Shown piece by piece: positions 54,605 through 63,857 of a stretch of 64,000 nt of DNA. The notes under the pieces were generated by a model that was not told the origin of the DNA, searched no databases, and saw only the letters and a list, made by a program, of their open reading frames with translations. Origin of the DNA: Nodosilinea sp. FACHB-141 (GTDB taxonomy: Bacteria; Cyanobacteriota; Cyanobacteriia; Phormidesmidales; Phormidesmidaceae). Both the position numbers and the translations under genes were made by a program. How positions within the stretch are numbered: position 1 is the first letter of the stretch; the number at the start of each line of letters is the position of its first letter. The stretch is taken from positions 234,388 to 298,387 of the forward strand of contig NZ_JACJPP010000022.1 in the NCBI RefSeq assembly GCF_014696135.1, in the 5' to 3' direction.

Positions 54605-55074
54605 GAATTAGCCAGATCAGCGAAGGGTGCTGCACTTAGTCAATCGCATATGGAGACTACTCTGCAAGGAGAAATGTCCACACCTGGGCCAGGAGCAACG
54701 GCGGCAGGGTCGAAAGACGGGGCGAAAGTGCTTTTCTATCCTATCACTTGGCTTGAGGAGGCGCCCGTTTGGACCGGCTGTAAAGCAATGGCTGACGCAA
54801 ACATCCTCTCAAAGAGGACAGGAAAACAGAACACTCCGGAAGCAGCACAGTTTCGTTGGCTTGGGGCTATAGCGGCAGCTGTAATTCTGGACAGTCGAGG
54901 CGAGCATTCGGGTCTGTATGCAAAATCAGCTTTGGGCGATCGCAAACCCTCCATCTCCTCCCTCCGACGCCCCGTCTTTAGGTGTAGCTCTTTGTTACAA
55001 TTTGGGTCGCGCCCCAGCGGCGATCGACCCTTCAGCCGCTGCCCCCGTCTACCCTTGCGGAGCACCTTGCCCCT
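54605..55074. other. Divergent secA-speA intergenic region
   Basis: About 470 bases. Several overlapping plus-strand frames run into speA but none has a credible protein pattern. GGAG at 55059-55062 is the speA ribosome binding site. No terminator or repeat stands out. Confidence 0.4.
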
Positions 55075-57078
55075 ATGAATATGGCCCAGCAACCGCCCCT
55101 GCCGTCGTCACCTCTGTCGCCGTCGCCGTCTCGTCGCCTGCATCGGGCCACCTTAGAAAACATGCTGCAATCCTCAGAGGCTGTTACCCCCCCGTGGACC
55201 ATCGAGGACAGCGAGGAACTCTACCGCATCCACAGCTGGGGAGAACCGTACTTCTCGATCAATGCTGACGGACATCTAACGGTGTCGCCTCGGGGCGATC
55301 GCGGTGGCTCACTCGATCTGTTGGAGCTGGTAGAGGCCATCAAACAGCGCAACCTCAACCTGCCCCTGCTGATTCGCTTTTCGGATATTCTTGAAGACCG
55401 CATTGAGCGCATTAACGCCTGCTTTGCCAAAGCGATCGCCCGCTACAAATACAGCGGTGTGTATCGGGGCGTGTTCCCGGTCAAATGCAACCAGCAGCGG
55501 CAGCTGCTCGAAGATGTGGTGCGTTATGGCAAGCCCTACCAGTTTGGCCTAGAGGCTGGGTCCAAGCCCGAGCTGCTGATTGCCCTAGCCACCCTCGACA
55601 CTCCAGGCGCGCTGCTGATCTGCAATGGCTACAAAGACAAAGACTACATCGAGACCGCTATGCTGGGCCAGCGTCTCGGTCAGCAGCCGATCATCGTCAT
55701 CGAGCAGATGAATGAGCTGGAGATTGCCATTGAGGCCAGCCAGCGGCTCAACATTCGCCCAGTGCTGGGGCTGCGGGCCAAGCTCAGCACCAAGGGCAGC
55801 GGCCGCTGGGGCATTTCGGCGGGCGATCGCGCCAAGTTCGGTCTGACTGTCCCGGAGATTCTGGCGGTGGTCGATCGCTTGCGCCATGCCAACATGCTCG
55901 ACTGCCTCCAGCTCTTGCACTTCCACATTGGTTCCCAAATCTCAGCTATCAGCGTGGTCAAAGAGGCTTTGCGAGAGGCCAGCCGCATCTATGTCGAACT
56001 GGCAGAGCTGGGCGCGGGCATGCGCTATTTAGACGTGGGCGGTGGCCTGGCCGTTGACTACGACGGCTCTAAGACCACCTTCTACGCTTCCAAAAATTAC
56101 AGCACCCAAAACTATGCTAACGACGTGGTGGCCGAGGTGCAGGAGGCCTGCCGCATCAAAGGGATAGCTGTCCCCACCTTGGTCAGCGAGAGCGGTCGGG
56201 CGCTGGTGTCTCACCAATCCGTGCTTGTCTTTGACGTGCTGGGCAGCAGCGATGCCCCCTCCCACGAAGAGGTGGAGATGCCCGGCGACGACGACCACGT
56301 GATTTTGCGCGAGCTTTACGAGATCTACCAAAACCTCACCCCCAACACTGTGCAGGAGCTCTACAACGACGCGGTGCAGTTCAAGGAAGAGGCGATTAGC
56401 CTGTTCAACTTTGGCTATCTCAGCCTGTCGGCGCGGGCGCGGGCCGAGCGGCTGTTTTGGGCCTGCTGCCGCAAGGCCCTGTCGGTGGTCAGCGATGCCG
56501 ATTACATTCCCGAAGACATCGAGGAGCTGCACCAGAGCATGGCCTCGATCTACTACATCAACCTGTCGGTGTTTCAGTCGATGCCAGATACTTGGGCGAT
56601 CGAGCAGCTGTTCCCGATCTTGCCCATCCACCGGCTCGACGAAGAGCCGAGTTGTCGGGGTACTCTGGCCGACCTCACCTGCGATAGCGACGGCAAAATT
56701 ACCACGTTTATCGATCTGCGCGACGTGAAGCACGTGCTGGAGCTGCACTCGCTGAAGCCCGACGAGCCCTATTACCTGGGCATGTTCTTAGGCGGGGCCT
56801 ACCAAGAGATTATGGGCAACCTGCACAACCTGTTTGGCGACACTAATGCGGTGCACATTCACATGACCCCCAAGGGCTATCAGGTGGAGCAGGTGGTCAA
56901 GGGCGACACCATGACCGAGGTGCTGGGCTACGTACAGTACGACGCCGAAGACATGATTGAGAATATTCGCAAGCGATCGGAGCGGGCGCTGCAAGATAGC
57001 CAGATCACCTTGGAGGAGTCGCAGCTGTTGATTCAGCACTACGAGCGCAGCCTCAGCCAGTACACCTACCTGACCTAA
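55075..57078 (+). CDS. speA: Biosynthetic arginine decarboxylase
   Basis: PLP-dependent decarboxylase making agmatine, the start of polyamine synthesis in cyanobacteria. 667 aa. The PLP lysine is in GVFPVKCNQQRQLLEDVV (about residues 140-157), with LLHFHIGSQISAISVV and YLDVGGGLAVDYDGSKT completing the cofactor site. C-terminal segment PDTWAIEQLFPILPIHRLDE fits the enzyme. ATG 55075 with GGAG 12 nt upstream; N-terminal Pro/Ser-rich stretch of about 25 residues is poorly conserved. Confidence 0.95.
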   Translation: MNMAQQPPLPSSPLSPSPSRRLHRATLENMLQSSEAVTPPWTIEDSEELYRIHSWGEPYFSINADGHLTVSPRGDRGGSLDLLELVEAIKQRNLNLPLLIRFSDILEDRIERINACFAKAIARYKYSGVYRGVFPVKCNQQRQLLEDVVRYGKPYQFGLEAGSKPELLIALATLDTPGALLICNGYKDKDYIETAMLGQRLGQQPIIVIEQMNELEIAIEASQRLNIRPVLGLRAKLSTKGSGRWGISAGDRAKFGLTVPEILAVVDRLRHANMLDCLQLLHFHIGSQISAISVVKEALREASRIYVELAELGAGMRYLDVGGGLAVDYDGSKTTFYASKNYSTQNYANDVVAEVQEACRIKGIAVPTLVSESGRALVSHQSVLVFDVLGSSDAPSHEEVEMPGDDDHVILRELYEIYQNLTPNTVQELYNDAVQFKEEAISLFNFGYLSLSARARAERLFWACCRKALSVVSDADYIPEDIEELHQSMASIYYINLSVFQSMPDTWAIEQLFPILPIHRLDEEPSCRGTLADLTCDSDGKITTFIDLRDVKHVLELHSLKPDEPYYLGMFLGGAYQEIMGNLHNLFGDTNAVHIHMTPKGYQVEQVVKGDTMTEVLGYVQYDAEDMIENIRKRSERALQDSQITLEESQLLIQHYERSLSQYTYLT

Positions 57079-57092
57079 GCCACAACCAAAAA

Positions 57093-57131
57093 GTCTGGGT
57101 GCGTCCACGATAGGCAATGACGCACCCGGAC
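57093..57131. terminator. Bidirectional-looking terminator between speA and pstB
   Basis: GTCTGGGTGCGTC (57093-57105) and GACGCACCCGGAC (57119-57131) form a 13-bp stem (one T-G). In the minus direction TTTTT follows (57092-57088), so it terminates the pst operon; the plus side has no T-run. It lies 14 nt past the speA stop and about 49 nt past the pstB stop. Confidence 0.85.
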
Positions 57132-57179
57132 TCCAAATCTCAATTCAGCAGGCTCTTGGGAAACCTCAAGCAGCCTCAA

Positions 57180-57986
57180 TCAACCAAATCGACCCGATAC
57201 GTAGTCTTGGGTCGCCTGTTCGCTTGGGTCATTGAAAATTTTCTCAGTATCCCCGTATTCCACCAGATAGCCGACCTTGTTGCCAGACTCGGTCGCCTCG
57301 GCGTTAAAGAACGCTGTTTTGTCGGAAATTCGCGACGCCTGCTGCATGTTGTGGGTAACGATGACGATGGTATAGCGCGTCTCTAGCTCCTTCATTAGCT
57401 CTTCGATCTGGAGGGTCGAGATCGGGTCAAGGGCGGAGCAGGGCTCATCCATCAAAATCACTTCGGGCTCAATGGCGATCGTGCGGGCAATGCAGAGGCG
57501 CTGCTGCTGGCCGCCCGACAGAGAAAGGCCACTTTGCTTGAGCTTGTCTTTGACCTCGTCCCATAGGGCAGCCCGCCGGAGAGAGTTCTCAACGAGCTCA
57601 TCCATATCGCCCTTGTAGCCGTTGATGCGAGCGGCAAAGGCAATATTTTCGTAGATCGACTTGGTAAATGGATTGGGTTTTTGAAACACCATGCCAATGC
57701 GGCGACGCACATAAACCGGGTCAATATCTTTGGCGTATAGATCGGTGCCATGGAACATCGCCTTGCCCTCAACCCGCGCTCCGCGAATGAGGTCATTGGT
57801 GCGGTTGAAGCAGCGCAGAAGAGTGCTCTTTCCACAGCCCGATGGACCAATAAAAGCGGTGATCTCATTCTTAAAGATATCAAGGTTGATATCCCGTACC
57901 GCTAGGGTTGATCCGTAGTACACACTGACGTTCTTAGCCCGCAAGGCAGCCTCAGTGGCAACTGGGCTGACAGATTGTGAAGTCAT
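57180..57986 (-). CDS. pstB: Phosphate ABC transporter ATP-binding protein
   Basis: ATPase of the high-affinity phosphate importer. Walker [22 protein letters not shown]-loop [10 protein letters not shown], signature [15 protein letters not shown], Walker [13 protein letters not shown], switch [12 protein letters not shown]. 268 aa. Last gene of pstSCAB (minus strand), 40 nt after pstA. ATG 57986. Confidence 0.97.
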   Translation of the reverse strand: MTSQSVSPVATEAALRAKNVSVYYGSTLAVRDINLDIFKNEITAFIGPSGCGKSTLLRCFNRTNDLIRGARVEGKAMFHGTDLYAKDIDPVYVRRRIGMVFQKPNPFTKSIYENIAFAARINGYKGDMDELVENSLRRAALWDEVKDKLKQSGLSLSGGQQQRLCIARTIAIEPEVILMDEPCSALDPISTLQIEELMKELETRYTIVIVTHNMQQASRISDKTAFFNAEATESGNKVGYLVEYGDTEKIFNDPSEQATQDYVSGRFG

Positions 57987-58026
57987 GACGTTACTCTACG
58001 CTGCAACTAAAAAACTTGCGCTAACC

Positions 58027-58959
58027 CTACTTCTGAAAGCGATTCCGCAGATAGATGGCGGTGGCATTCATCAGTAACAAAATTACCATCAGTACGATGA
58101 TGGCACCTGCCGCTAAGGCATGGAAATCGGCTTGAGGTCGAGACACCCAGTTGAAAATTTGAATGGGCAATACGGTGAACGGGCTCTGTAACCCTCGCAG
58201 AGACAGCTCTGGCAAGAAGGGAATATAAGTGAGGGCCCCGATGGTGATTAGAGGAGCGGTTTCGCCGATCGCCCGAGACAGGGCCAAAATAACCCCGGTC
58301 AAAATACCTGGCAGCGCTAGGGGGAAAATGTGCGATCGAATCACCTGCCAGCGGGTAGCACCCAGGGCAAAGCCCGCCTGCCGCAAACTTCCTGGAATGG
58401 CCCTCAGAGCTTCGCGAGTAGCAATAATCACGATGGGTAGCACCAGCAGGGCTAGGGTCAGCGCCCCTGCTAAAACCGTGCGGCCTTGGGTAATTGGAAA
58501 CAGAATGCGCACAAAAACCTGGAGACCCAGCAACCCGTAGATAATCGAGGGCACGCCAGCCAGGTTGGAAATGTTGATTTCGATTGCCCGAGCCAGCCAG
58601 CTGTCGGGCACAAACTCTTCGAGAAAAATGCCCGCTCCCACGCCAATCGGGAAGGTAACCAGGGCCACCAGCACCATGACCCAAATGGTGCCTACTAAGG
58701 CCGATACAATACCGGCTGTCTCGGCTTTGCGAGAAGGAAAGCTAGTGAGAAACTTCCAGCTGAGAACAGGTACACCGTCAATAAGTACGTCAGCGAGCAG
58801 TACCACCAGCACAAACAGCGAAAAAATGACGGCTGAGAGGGCCAGCAATGAAAACCCCTGATCAATACCCTGGCGGCGGCCTAGGGCATTGAGAACCTGT
58901 TTCTCCTCAATATCCCAACCGGTATCGAGGGGTTTTGCTTGAGACGATAGGGGCGTCAT
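58027..58959 (-). CDS. pstA: Phosphate ABC transporter permease PstA
   Basis: Inner-membrane permease; six membrane helices, EAA loop [20 protein letters not shown] (about residues 185-204), and [20 protein letters not shown]. Starts 4 nt inside the pstC stop (58956-58959), which couples their translation. N-terminal tail (about 40 residues) is polar. 310 aa. Confidence 0.96.
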   Translation of the reverse strand: MTPLSSQAKPLDTGWDIEEKQVLNALGRRQGIDQGFSLLALSAVIFSLFVLVVLLADVLIDGVPVLSWKFLTSFPSRKAETAGIVSALVGTIWVMVLVALVTFPIGVGAGIFLEEFVPDSWLARAIEINISNLAGVPSIIYGLLGLQVFVRILFPITQGRTVLAGALTLALLVLPIVIIATREALRAIPGSLRQAGFALGATRWQVIRSHIFPLALPGILTGVILALSRAIGETAPLITIGALTYIPFLPELSLRGLQSPFTVLPIQIFNWVSRPQADFHALAAGAIIVLMVILLLMNATAIYLRNRFQK

Positions 58960-59891
58960 TCGTAGGTCTCCCTAAACTTGCGAACAAACCAGAAGCTAAT
59001 AATGTTGAAGACTAGGGTGAGCAAAAATAGCGTCATCCCTACCGCAAAGATTGATTTGAAGGCGATCGAGCCCGCTGGAGTGTCGCCTAGGCTAACCTGC
59101 ACAATGTAGGCTGTCATGGTCATGACTGGCACAAAGGGATTGAGCCCGAGTCTTGGGTTTTGCCCTGCCGCCAGGGCGACAATCATGGTTTCGCCCACGG
59201 CCCGAGAAACCGCCAAAATCACCGAGGCGACAATGCCGGAAAGGGCGGCGGGCAGCACGACGCCAAAAATAGTTTCTCGCTTGGTGAGGCCTAGGGCGTA
59301 GGAGCCATCCCTGAGGGCGCTAGGCACAGCGTAGATGGCGTCTTCGCTCAGGGAGGCAATCAATGGTGTAATGGCAATACCCATGACAATGCCTGCGCTC
59401 AGGGCGTTAAAGCCGCCTAGCTGAGGAATAAATATCTGGAGAAAAGGTGTGACTAGCAGCAACGCAAAGTAGCCGTAGACTACTGTGGGCACCCCCGCCA
59501 AAATCTCTAGGGCGGGCTTGAGCCACTTGCGCAGCTTAGGAGAGGCATACTCGCTAAGGTAAATAGCTGATAGCAGGCCTAGGGGAACCGCCACGAGTAA
59601 GGCGATTAGCGAGGTTAAAAAGGTGGCGCTCAGCAGCACCATAATGCCGAACTGAGGGTTTGAAAACAGGGGAGTCCACTGCCTGTCGGTGAAGAAGTTC
59701 CATAGGGGAACGTCTTTGAAGAACTCTACGGTCTCAAACAGCAGCGAGAGAACAATGCCGAAGGTAGTGGCGACAGAAATTAGAGCAAACAGGCCAAATA
59801 GCCAAATAACGGCCTGCTCGACCCGTTTATTCAGCCCTCGGTTGGGTTGCCAGAGGTTATTGGGGTCGGGTGGTAAAGAGTTTGTCGTCAT
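58956..59891 (-). CDS. pstC: Phosphate ABC transporter permease PstC
   Basis: Inner-membrane permease; six membrane helices, EAA loop [40 protein letters not shown]. 311 aa. Separated from pstS by 105 nt that hold a terminator-like hairpin (59914-59935), so its expression should be lower than that of pstS. Confidence 0.96.
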   Translation of the reverse strand: MTTNSLPPDPNNLWQPNRGLNKRVEQAVIWLFGLFALISVATTFGIVLSLLFETVEFFKDVPLWNFFTDRQWTPLFSNPQFGIMVLLSATFLTSLIALLVAVPLGLLSAIYLSEYASPKLRKWLKPALEILAGVPTVVYGYFALLLVTPFLQIFIPQLGGFNALSAGIVMGIAITPLIASLSEDAIYAVPSALRDGSYALGLTKRETIFGVVLPAALSGIVASVILAVSRAVGETMIVALAAGQNPRLGLNPFVPVMTMTAYIVQVSLGDTPAGSIAFKSIFAVGMTLFLLTLVFNIISFWFVRKFRETYE

Positions 59892-59913
59892 GATACAGAA
59901 CTCTAAAAAATAA

Positions 59914-59935
59914 GGGGCCAGTCAATGCTGGCCCC
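59914..59935 (-). terminator. Intercistronic stem-loop between pstS and pstC
   Basis: On the minus strand GGGGCCAG (59935-59928) pairs with CTGGCCCC (59921-59914), perfect 8 bp with a 6-nt loop, followed by TTATTTTTT (59913-59905). Partial terminators here are a known way to express PstS above the rest of the operon. Confidence 0.85.
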
Positions 59936-59996
59936 CAGGAACTCGATCGGCTAAACCTCAGGAAAGGCTAAGCCAGAGGGCGTTTAGGGTGTAGGC

Positions 59997-61043
59997 CTAG
60001 AGCACTTCTTCAAGCTTGACACCGATGGGCGAGCCGCCTTCAAACACACTGCCTACGGTTTTGTTCTCAAAGCGAGTAATAACCTTTTCGTTGATCTCTT
60101 CGGGCAGTTTGACGTAGCCAACTTCATCTACCAGGCCCGCATTTTCGGGGGAGATATAGAAATTGACAAAGGCTGCGATCGCAGGGTCTTCAGCTACTGA
60201 CTGCTTAACGTAGATAAACTCAGGTCGAGAGAGGGGCACGTAGGTGCCATCAGCAACGGTTTCAGCGCTGGGCTCTACGCAGGTGCCGTTGCCGCTGTCG
60301 ATGGCCACAGCCTTCAATCTGTCTTGGTTCTCGGTGAAGTAGGCAAGGCCAAAGAAGCCGAGGCCGTTGGCATCGCCGCTCACACCTTGCACAATTACGT
60401 TGTCATCTTCGCTGGCGGTGTAGTCACCCCGGCTTTCGCCATCGGCACCGATCGCATCCATAAAGAAGTCGTAGGTACCCGAATCGGTGCCTGGGCCATA
60501 GAGACCAAGGGGCGCATCGGGGAAGTCAGCGCGTACCTGATTCCAGTTGGTAATCTTACCCTGGGCATCGGGTTCCCAAACCGTCAGCAGTTCGTCGACG
60601 GTTAGACACTCGGCAAAGTCATTCTCGGGGCTAACTACCACCGTGAGACCGTCAAGAGCAATGGGCAGCTCAATATATTCAATGCCGGCCTCCGCACAGA
60701 GGTCAATTTCTTCCTGGCTGATGGGGCGAGAGGCACCGGTAATGTCAGTTTCGCCAGCGCAAAACTTCTTGAAACCGCCGCCAGTTCCTGATACGCCAAC
60801 GGTAACCGCTACACCAGGATTGGCTGTACCAAACTCTTCAGCCATGGCCTCAGAAATGGGGAAGACAGTGCTAGAACCGTCTACTAAAACTGTTCCAGAC
60901 AGTTCAGAGCCAGCAGCGGTTTCGGTGGTGTCGGCTTCAGGAGTTGCGGTTTGAGAGCCACCGCCACAAGCGGCCAAACTAGCCATCATTGCTACCAATG
61001 CTGAGGAGTAGCCTACACGCAACATTTTCTTATTCAAAACCAT
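59997..61043 (-). CDS. pstS: Phosphate ABC transporter substrate-binding protein PstS
   Basis: Lipid-anchored phosphate-binding protein, 348 aa. Lipobox LAAC ends the signal ([20 protein letters not shown]...). Phosphate contacts lie in [38 protein letters not shown] (with the STG-like loop) and [13 protein letters not shown]. The ATG at 61043 (MVLNKKM) is preferred to an upstream codon. First gene of pstSCAB; a Pho box lies 357-397 nt upstream. Confidence 0.96.
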   Translation of the reverse strand: MVLNKKMLRVGYSSALVAMMASLAACGGGSQTATPEADTTETAAGSELSGTVLVDGSSTVFPISEAMAEEFGTANPGVAVTVGVSGTGGGFKKFCAGETDITGASRPISQEEIDLCAEAGIEYIELPIALDGLTVVVSPENDFAECLTVDELLTVWEPDAQGKITNWNQVRADFPDAPLGLYGPGTDSGTYDFFMDAIGADGESRGDYTASEDDNVIVQGVSGDANGLGFFGLAYFTENQDRLKAVAIDSGNGTCVEPSAETVADGTYVPLSRPEFIYVKQSVAEDPAIAAFVNFYISPENAGLVDEVGYVKLPEEINEKVITRFENKTVGSVFEGGSPIGVKLEEVL

Positions 61044-61582
61044 GATTCTTCTCACTCCAAATCCAATGCTTTAACGAACTCATTCAGCAAACTTTCAGCT
61101 ACATTGATCCAGATGGTTAGATCCTCTGTCAATCACTTCGAGATCTAAGCTATCAGGCATACAATGGGCTTTGTGGTAGATGAAAACGCGCATTCACACG
61201 GTTTTCTGAGGACACTTTATCACTTAAGGGCTGCTGTGAAACTAGCCTTTGTCCATGAATAAATTTGGCTAAGCAATGGAGCTTAGGCTGCCATAAATAA
61301 CCTTCAGCAGTGTTAGTTAGACCTAAAGACAATATCTACCAACATGTATTTACGCCTGGCATAATGATCAGGTATTTCCTTCAAGGGAAGGTCAAGCGAA
61401 CATTAATAAAAGATTTTTTATAGATTAATTTCAGGTTAAGACGGATTTTGAGTCTCCCTTTTATAATCATTAGACGGTCGCTGGACTTGACCATAGAAAT
61501 GAATATTAAAAATGCCGTTATCTTTCTTAAAGAGAATAATTAGTTAGATTCAAGCTATGCGGATTGTGATGAACCCCATAAC
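61044..61582. other. pst leader region
   Basis: About 540 bases upstream of pstS, with no ORF of quality. It holds the Pho box (61400-61440). A CATTAT (minus strand) near 61365-61360 could be the -10. Transcription from there would leave a 5' UTR of about 310-320 nt, long for cyanobacterial pst. Confidence 0.5.
61400..61440 (-). promoter_or_regulatory. Pho box (four 8-bp repeats)
   Basis: On the minus strand: CTTAACCT (61440-61433), ATTAATCT (61429-61422), AAAAATCT (61418-61411), ATTAATGT (61407-61400), each separated by 3 nt. This is the cyanobacterial PhoB/SphR repeat pattern. It faces pstS; a role for the opposite strand cannot be excluded. Confidence 0.75.
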
Positions 61583-61936
61583 TCACCTATGCCGTAGCAG
61601 AGCGGCCAGGGCAATGCCATGGAACGGCTCTTGGGTACTGATGACGCTAGGCAGGTTGGTACGCAGCTCTCCCAAACTTTCTATAAAAACTAATGTGTGG
61701 GCTAGGGCGATACACAGCACTCCTGGAACCAGCAGCCCGGTCTCTCCATTCGTCAGAGTTAGTTCCGCGATCAGCGTGACTAACAACAGGCTGAAGCAGG
61801 TAAGCAAGTTCTGGTAGAAGGCGATCGCCCCCCCTGAGTGGCGCTGCCAGGAGTTCCTAGTGGTTGCAGCAGCGCAAGCGATCGCCTCAACAGCAGACCC
61901 CAGACAGCTCCGTCTGAAGGCGCCGATCTCAGCCAT
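61583..61936 (-). CDS. Doubtful small membrane-protein ORF (117 aa)
   Basis: A minus-strand frame encodes one or two hydrophobic segments (AIAFYQNLLTCFSLLLVTLI, TGLLVPGVLCIALAHTLVFI). No family is recognised and the N-terminus looks non-native (SCLGSAVEAIACAAATTRNS). It may be a remnant of a larger membrane protein. The region around it (61937-62239) has no better gene. Confidence 0.3.
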   Translation of the reverse strand: MAEIGAFRRSCLGSAVEAIACAAATTRNSWQRHSGGAIAFYQNLLTCFSLLLVTLIAELTLTNGETGLLVPGVLCIALAHTLVFIESLGELRTNLPSVISTQEPFHGIALAALLRHR

Positions 61937-62239
61937 TATTCGGGAACCACTAGCAGCAGGCTAAGGCTGCGATCGCACCGTTTCGCTAGCGCCAAAGGGT
62001 CTCCAAGCAGGAGTAGTTCGAGCACAATGGCACAACGGTAGCGGGCAGGGCTACAAACTTCCAAACAGCCTCGACAACCCAAACAAAGACACTGAAGCAT
62101 GCACCTGGAGCAGGGCGAATATAACGCGGGCCATGGGCGAACTTTTTTAAGGATGCAAGGATGGAGAGCTGTTAGATTTTTCATATATTTTGCCGATATG
62201 GTTAGGCACAGCTTTAGGCAATAAATATAGGGGGCTCTT

Positions 62240-62434
62240 ATGCGAGAAACCTTTACTGCCGAGGAATGGTCAGCACTGCTTCAAACCCCAATGCAAGCAG
62301 ACATGGGCATTTGCTTGGCCGACCGGGTAGACCCGGTTCTGTTCTTGCAGAAGGTTTAGAGCTGGGGTCGCATTGTCACCGAAGCGATTCGGCAGAGCGA
62401 TGCAGTGGGCAGCCCAGCCCCGTCTTTTCTTAGA
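62240..62434 (+). pseudogene. Short ORF with in-frame stop, probable gene remnant
   Basis: ATG 62240 opens 39 codons (MRETFTAEEWSALLQTPMQA ...) ending at TAG 62357-62359. The same frame continues protein-like (SWGRIVTEAIRQSDAVGSPA) to a second stop at about 62432-62434. FTAEEWSALLQTPMQADMGI resembles the opening of small cyanobacterial hypotheticals with an N-terminal helix, in my recollection. It may be a decayed gene or a 39-aa peptide. Evidence is moderate at best. Confidence 0.4.
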
Positions 62435-62560
62435 TAAAGCGAAAACTGTAGCAAATGCTACTTTATGGCCGATAATCTCAGGTGAATGGGCCAGAAGCCC
62501 CCTGTAGCTGGTTTTCTTGTCCGACAAACCCCATCATTTACCCGTGTGAGGAGAACGCCA

Positions 62561-62929
62561 ATGCTGATTGGATTTTTGATTAGCGTCGTTATTTTGGCCA
62601 TCAGCCTGCTGATTATTTCTAAAATCCCTCCCATTGGGGTCGAGATCGACAGCCCTATCAACGCTCTACTCGGCGGGGCTATCATTGGTGCTTTCAACGG
62701 CGTCTGGGGCTTCTTTCCCAATGCTCTGCGCGGCTTCTTTGCCTTTGTTAGCCTGGGGCTAGTGCCGTTGATTGGGGCCATTATTGTGTTTGGTTTGGCC
62801 GCTTGGCTGATTGAGGGCTTCCGCCTTCGCTACGGTATTTGGAGCGCTGTTCTTGGCGCGATCGCCCTAGCCATCGTCAGTTCTGTTCTCAACGCTATTC
62901 TCAGCTCCGTTGGGTTGGTCGCCGTTTAA
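62561..62929 (+). CDS. Phage-holin-family-like small membrane protein
   Basis: 122 aa with four membrane helices (about 1-20, 28-52, 60-85, 95-118). The Gly/Ala/Ile-rich pattern, with NALLGGAIIGAFNGVWGFFP, resembles the 4-TMS holin superfamily found as single genes in many bacteria. The ATG at 62561 has an AGGAG 7 nt upstream (62549-62553); the earlier frame start at 62486 is not used. Function unknown. A terminator at 62949-62982 ends it. Confidence 0.65.
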   Translation: MLIGFLISVVILAISLLIISKIPPIGVEIDSPINALLGGAIIGAFNGVWGFFPNALRGFFAFVSLGLVPLIGAIIVFGLAAWLIEGFRLRYGIWSAVLGAIALAIVSSVLNAILSSVGLVAV

Positions 62930-62948
62930 GAACCTTAGCGCCAACGTC

Positions 62949-62982
62949 AAAAGCCCTAGGCTGTTATGGTCCAGGGCTTTTT
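62949..62982 (+). terminator. Intrinsic terminator after the holin-like gene
   Basis: AAAAGCCCT (62949-62957) pairs with AGGGCTTTT (62973-62981), with a T-run continuing to 62982. Confidence 0.85.
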
Positions 62983-63154
62983 GCTGCAGTGGTGTAATCA
63001 TTTGTGGAGCTCGCTCTAAGGTAGCTGCTAATTCGATTACTTAGACCTGCTGCAAGAATGGGTATCCTCTAGACGGAATCCTTAAGATTCTGCGGCAAAC
63101 CAGTCTTAGGTTCTTAAAAGTACGTAACATTTAATTGAAGACATATTTCCTCCC

Positions 63155-63544
63155 TTGGCACAAGAAACGTTAAACGAGCAGACCGAAGACCTCAGCAGCC
63201 TACTTAGAAAGGCTGCATTAACTGCTGTGGCCTTGATGACAGCCGTTGTACTGACCGTTGTAGCGGTGCGCTGTTCTCAGGCCGCTGACCCCTACGTTCA
63301 CCAAGTACTTTCCTTAGAGGGCAACGGCAGCCGGGGTGAGGCAATCTTTAAAATGAACTGCGCCGTGTGCCACGGCCTCGAAGCTACTGGAGAGGTTGGG
63401 CCTAAGTTACTAGGTGTGTCGGACCACAAGACCAAGGTTGGTCTCATAAAACAGGTCATCAGCGGTCAAACCCCGCCCATGCCACAGTTTCAGCCCGAGC
63501 CTCAGGACATGGCTGATCTACTTATCTATTTAAAGCAGCTGTAG
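63155..63544 (+). CDS. cytM: Cytochrome M (CytM)-like c-type cytochrome
   Basis: 129-aa membrane-anchored cytochrome c. One membrane segment (about residues 20-42), then PYVHQVLSLEGNGSRGEAIF, the heme site CAVCHG, axial Met in PPMPQFQPEPQDMADLLIYL. The sequence order matches cyanobacterial cytochrome M. The frame begins at a TTG at 63155; no ATG in a better position is evident. It is close to psbA on the same strand. Confidence 0.85.
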   Translation: MAQETLNEQTEDLSSLLRKAALTAVALMTAVVLTVVAVRCSQAADPYVHQVLSLEGNGSRGEAIFKMNCAVCHGLEATGEVGPKLLGVSDHKTKVGLIKQVISGQTPPMPQFQPEPQDMADLLIYLKQL

Positions 63545-63857
63545 TGGCCATAGTGGCTCTCTTCAACGAGCAATTGTTACAGAGTTTTATGAGAATCATG
63601 GATAGACTCGGTCTGGACCGCGATCGCGGCTCAGAATTTTGCTGACTTGAATGAACCTGCCAAAACTCCTGCAAACAGAGGTCTTTAACCTGTTTGGGGG
63701 TGTACAACTCCCCGTGAATGGCTCGAGCAGATTAAAGTTTGACGGAATGTTTGTTTACAAAACTCCACAACTGCGGTATGGTTTACTCACATGGGTTACA
63801 AATCTAAACGGTTTGCCCATGCACCTTGAATTGATAAATACCAAGGACTAATACATC
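63545..63857. other. cytM-psbA intergenic region
   Basis: About 310 bases. The psbA promoter is at 63754-63782. No gene is credited to a 66-codon frame at 63651. No terminator for cytM is obvious. Confidence 0.5.
63754..63782 (+). promoter_or_regulatory. psbA promoter
   Basis: TTTACA (63754-63759), 17-bp spacer, TATGGT (63777-63782). Predicted start near 63789 and a 5' UTR of about 69 nt. It fits cyanobacterial psbA promoters, which are sigma-70-like and often light responsive. Confidence 0.65.

Noticed and set aside
54650..55078. 142-codon plus-strand frame upstream of speA
   Set aside because: Composition is low-complexity and basic without any motif, and it runs into the speA start region; read as a chance frame.
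61936..62184. 82-codon minus-strand Cys-rich frame
   Set aside because: A resemblance to DUF1622 (LELLLLGD) is too short, and the rest does not fit; kept as non-coding.
63651..63851. 66-codon plus-strand frame upstream of psbA
   Set aside because: It covers the psbA promoter and 5' UTR and carries no protein signature.
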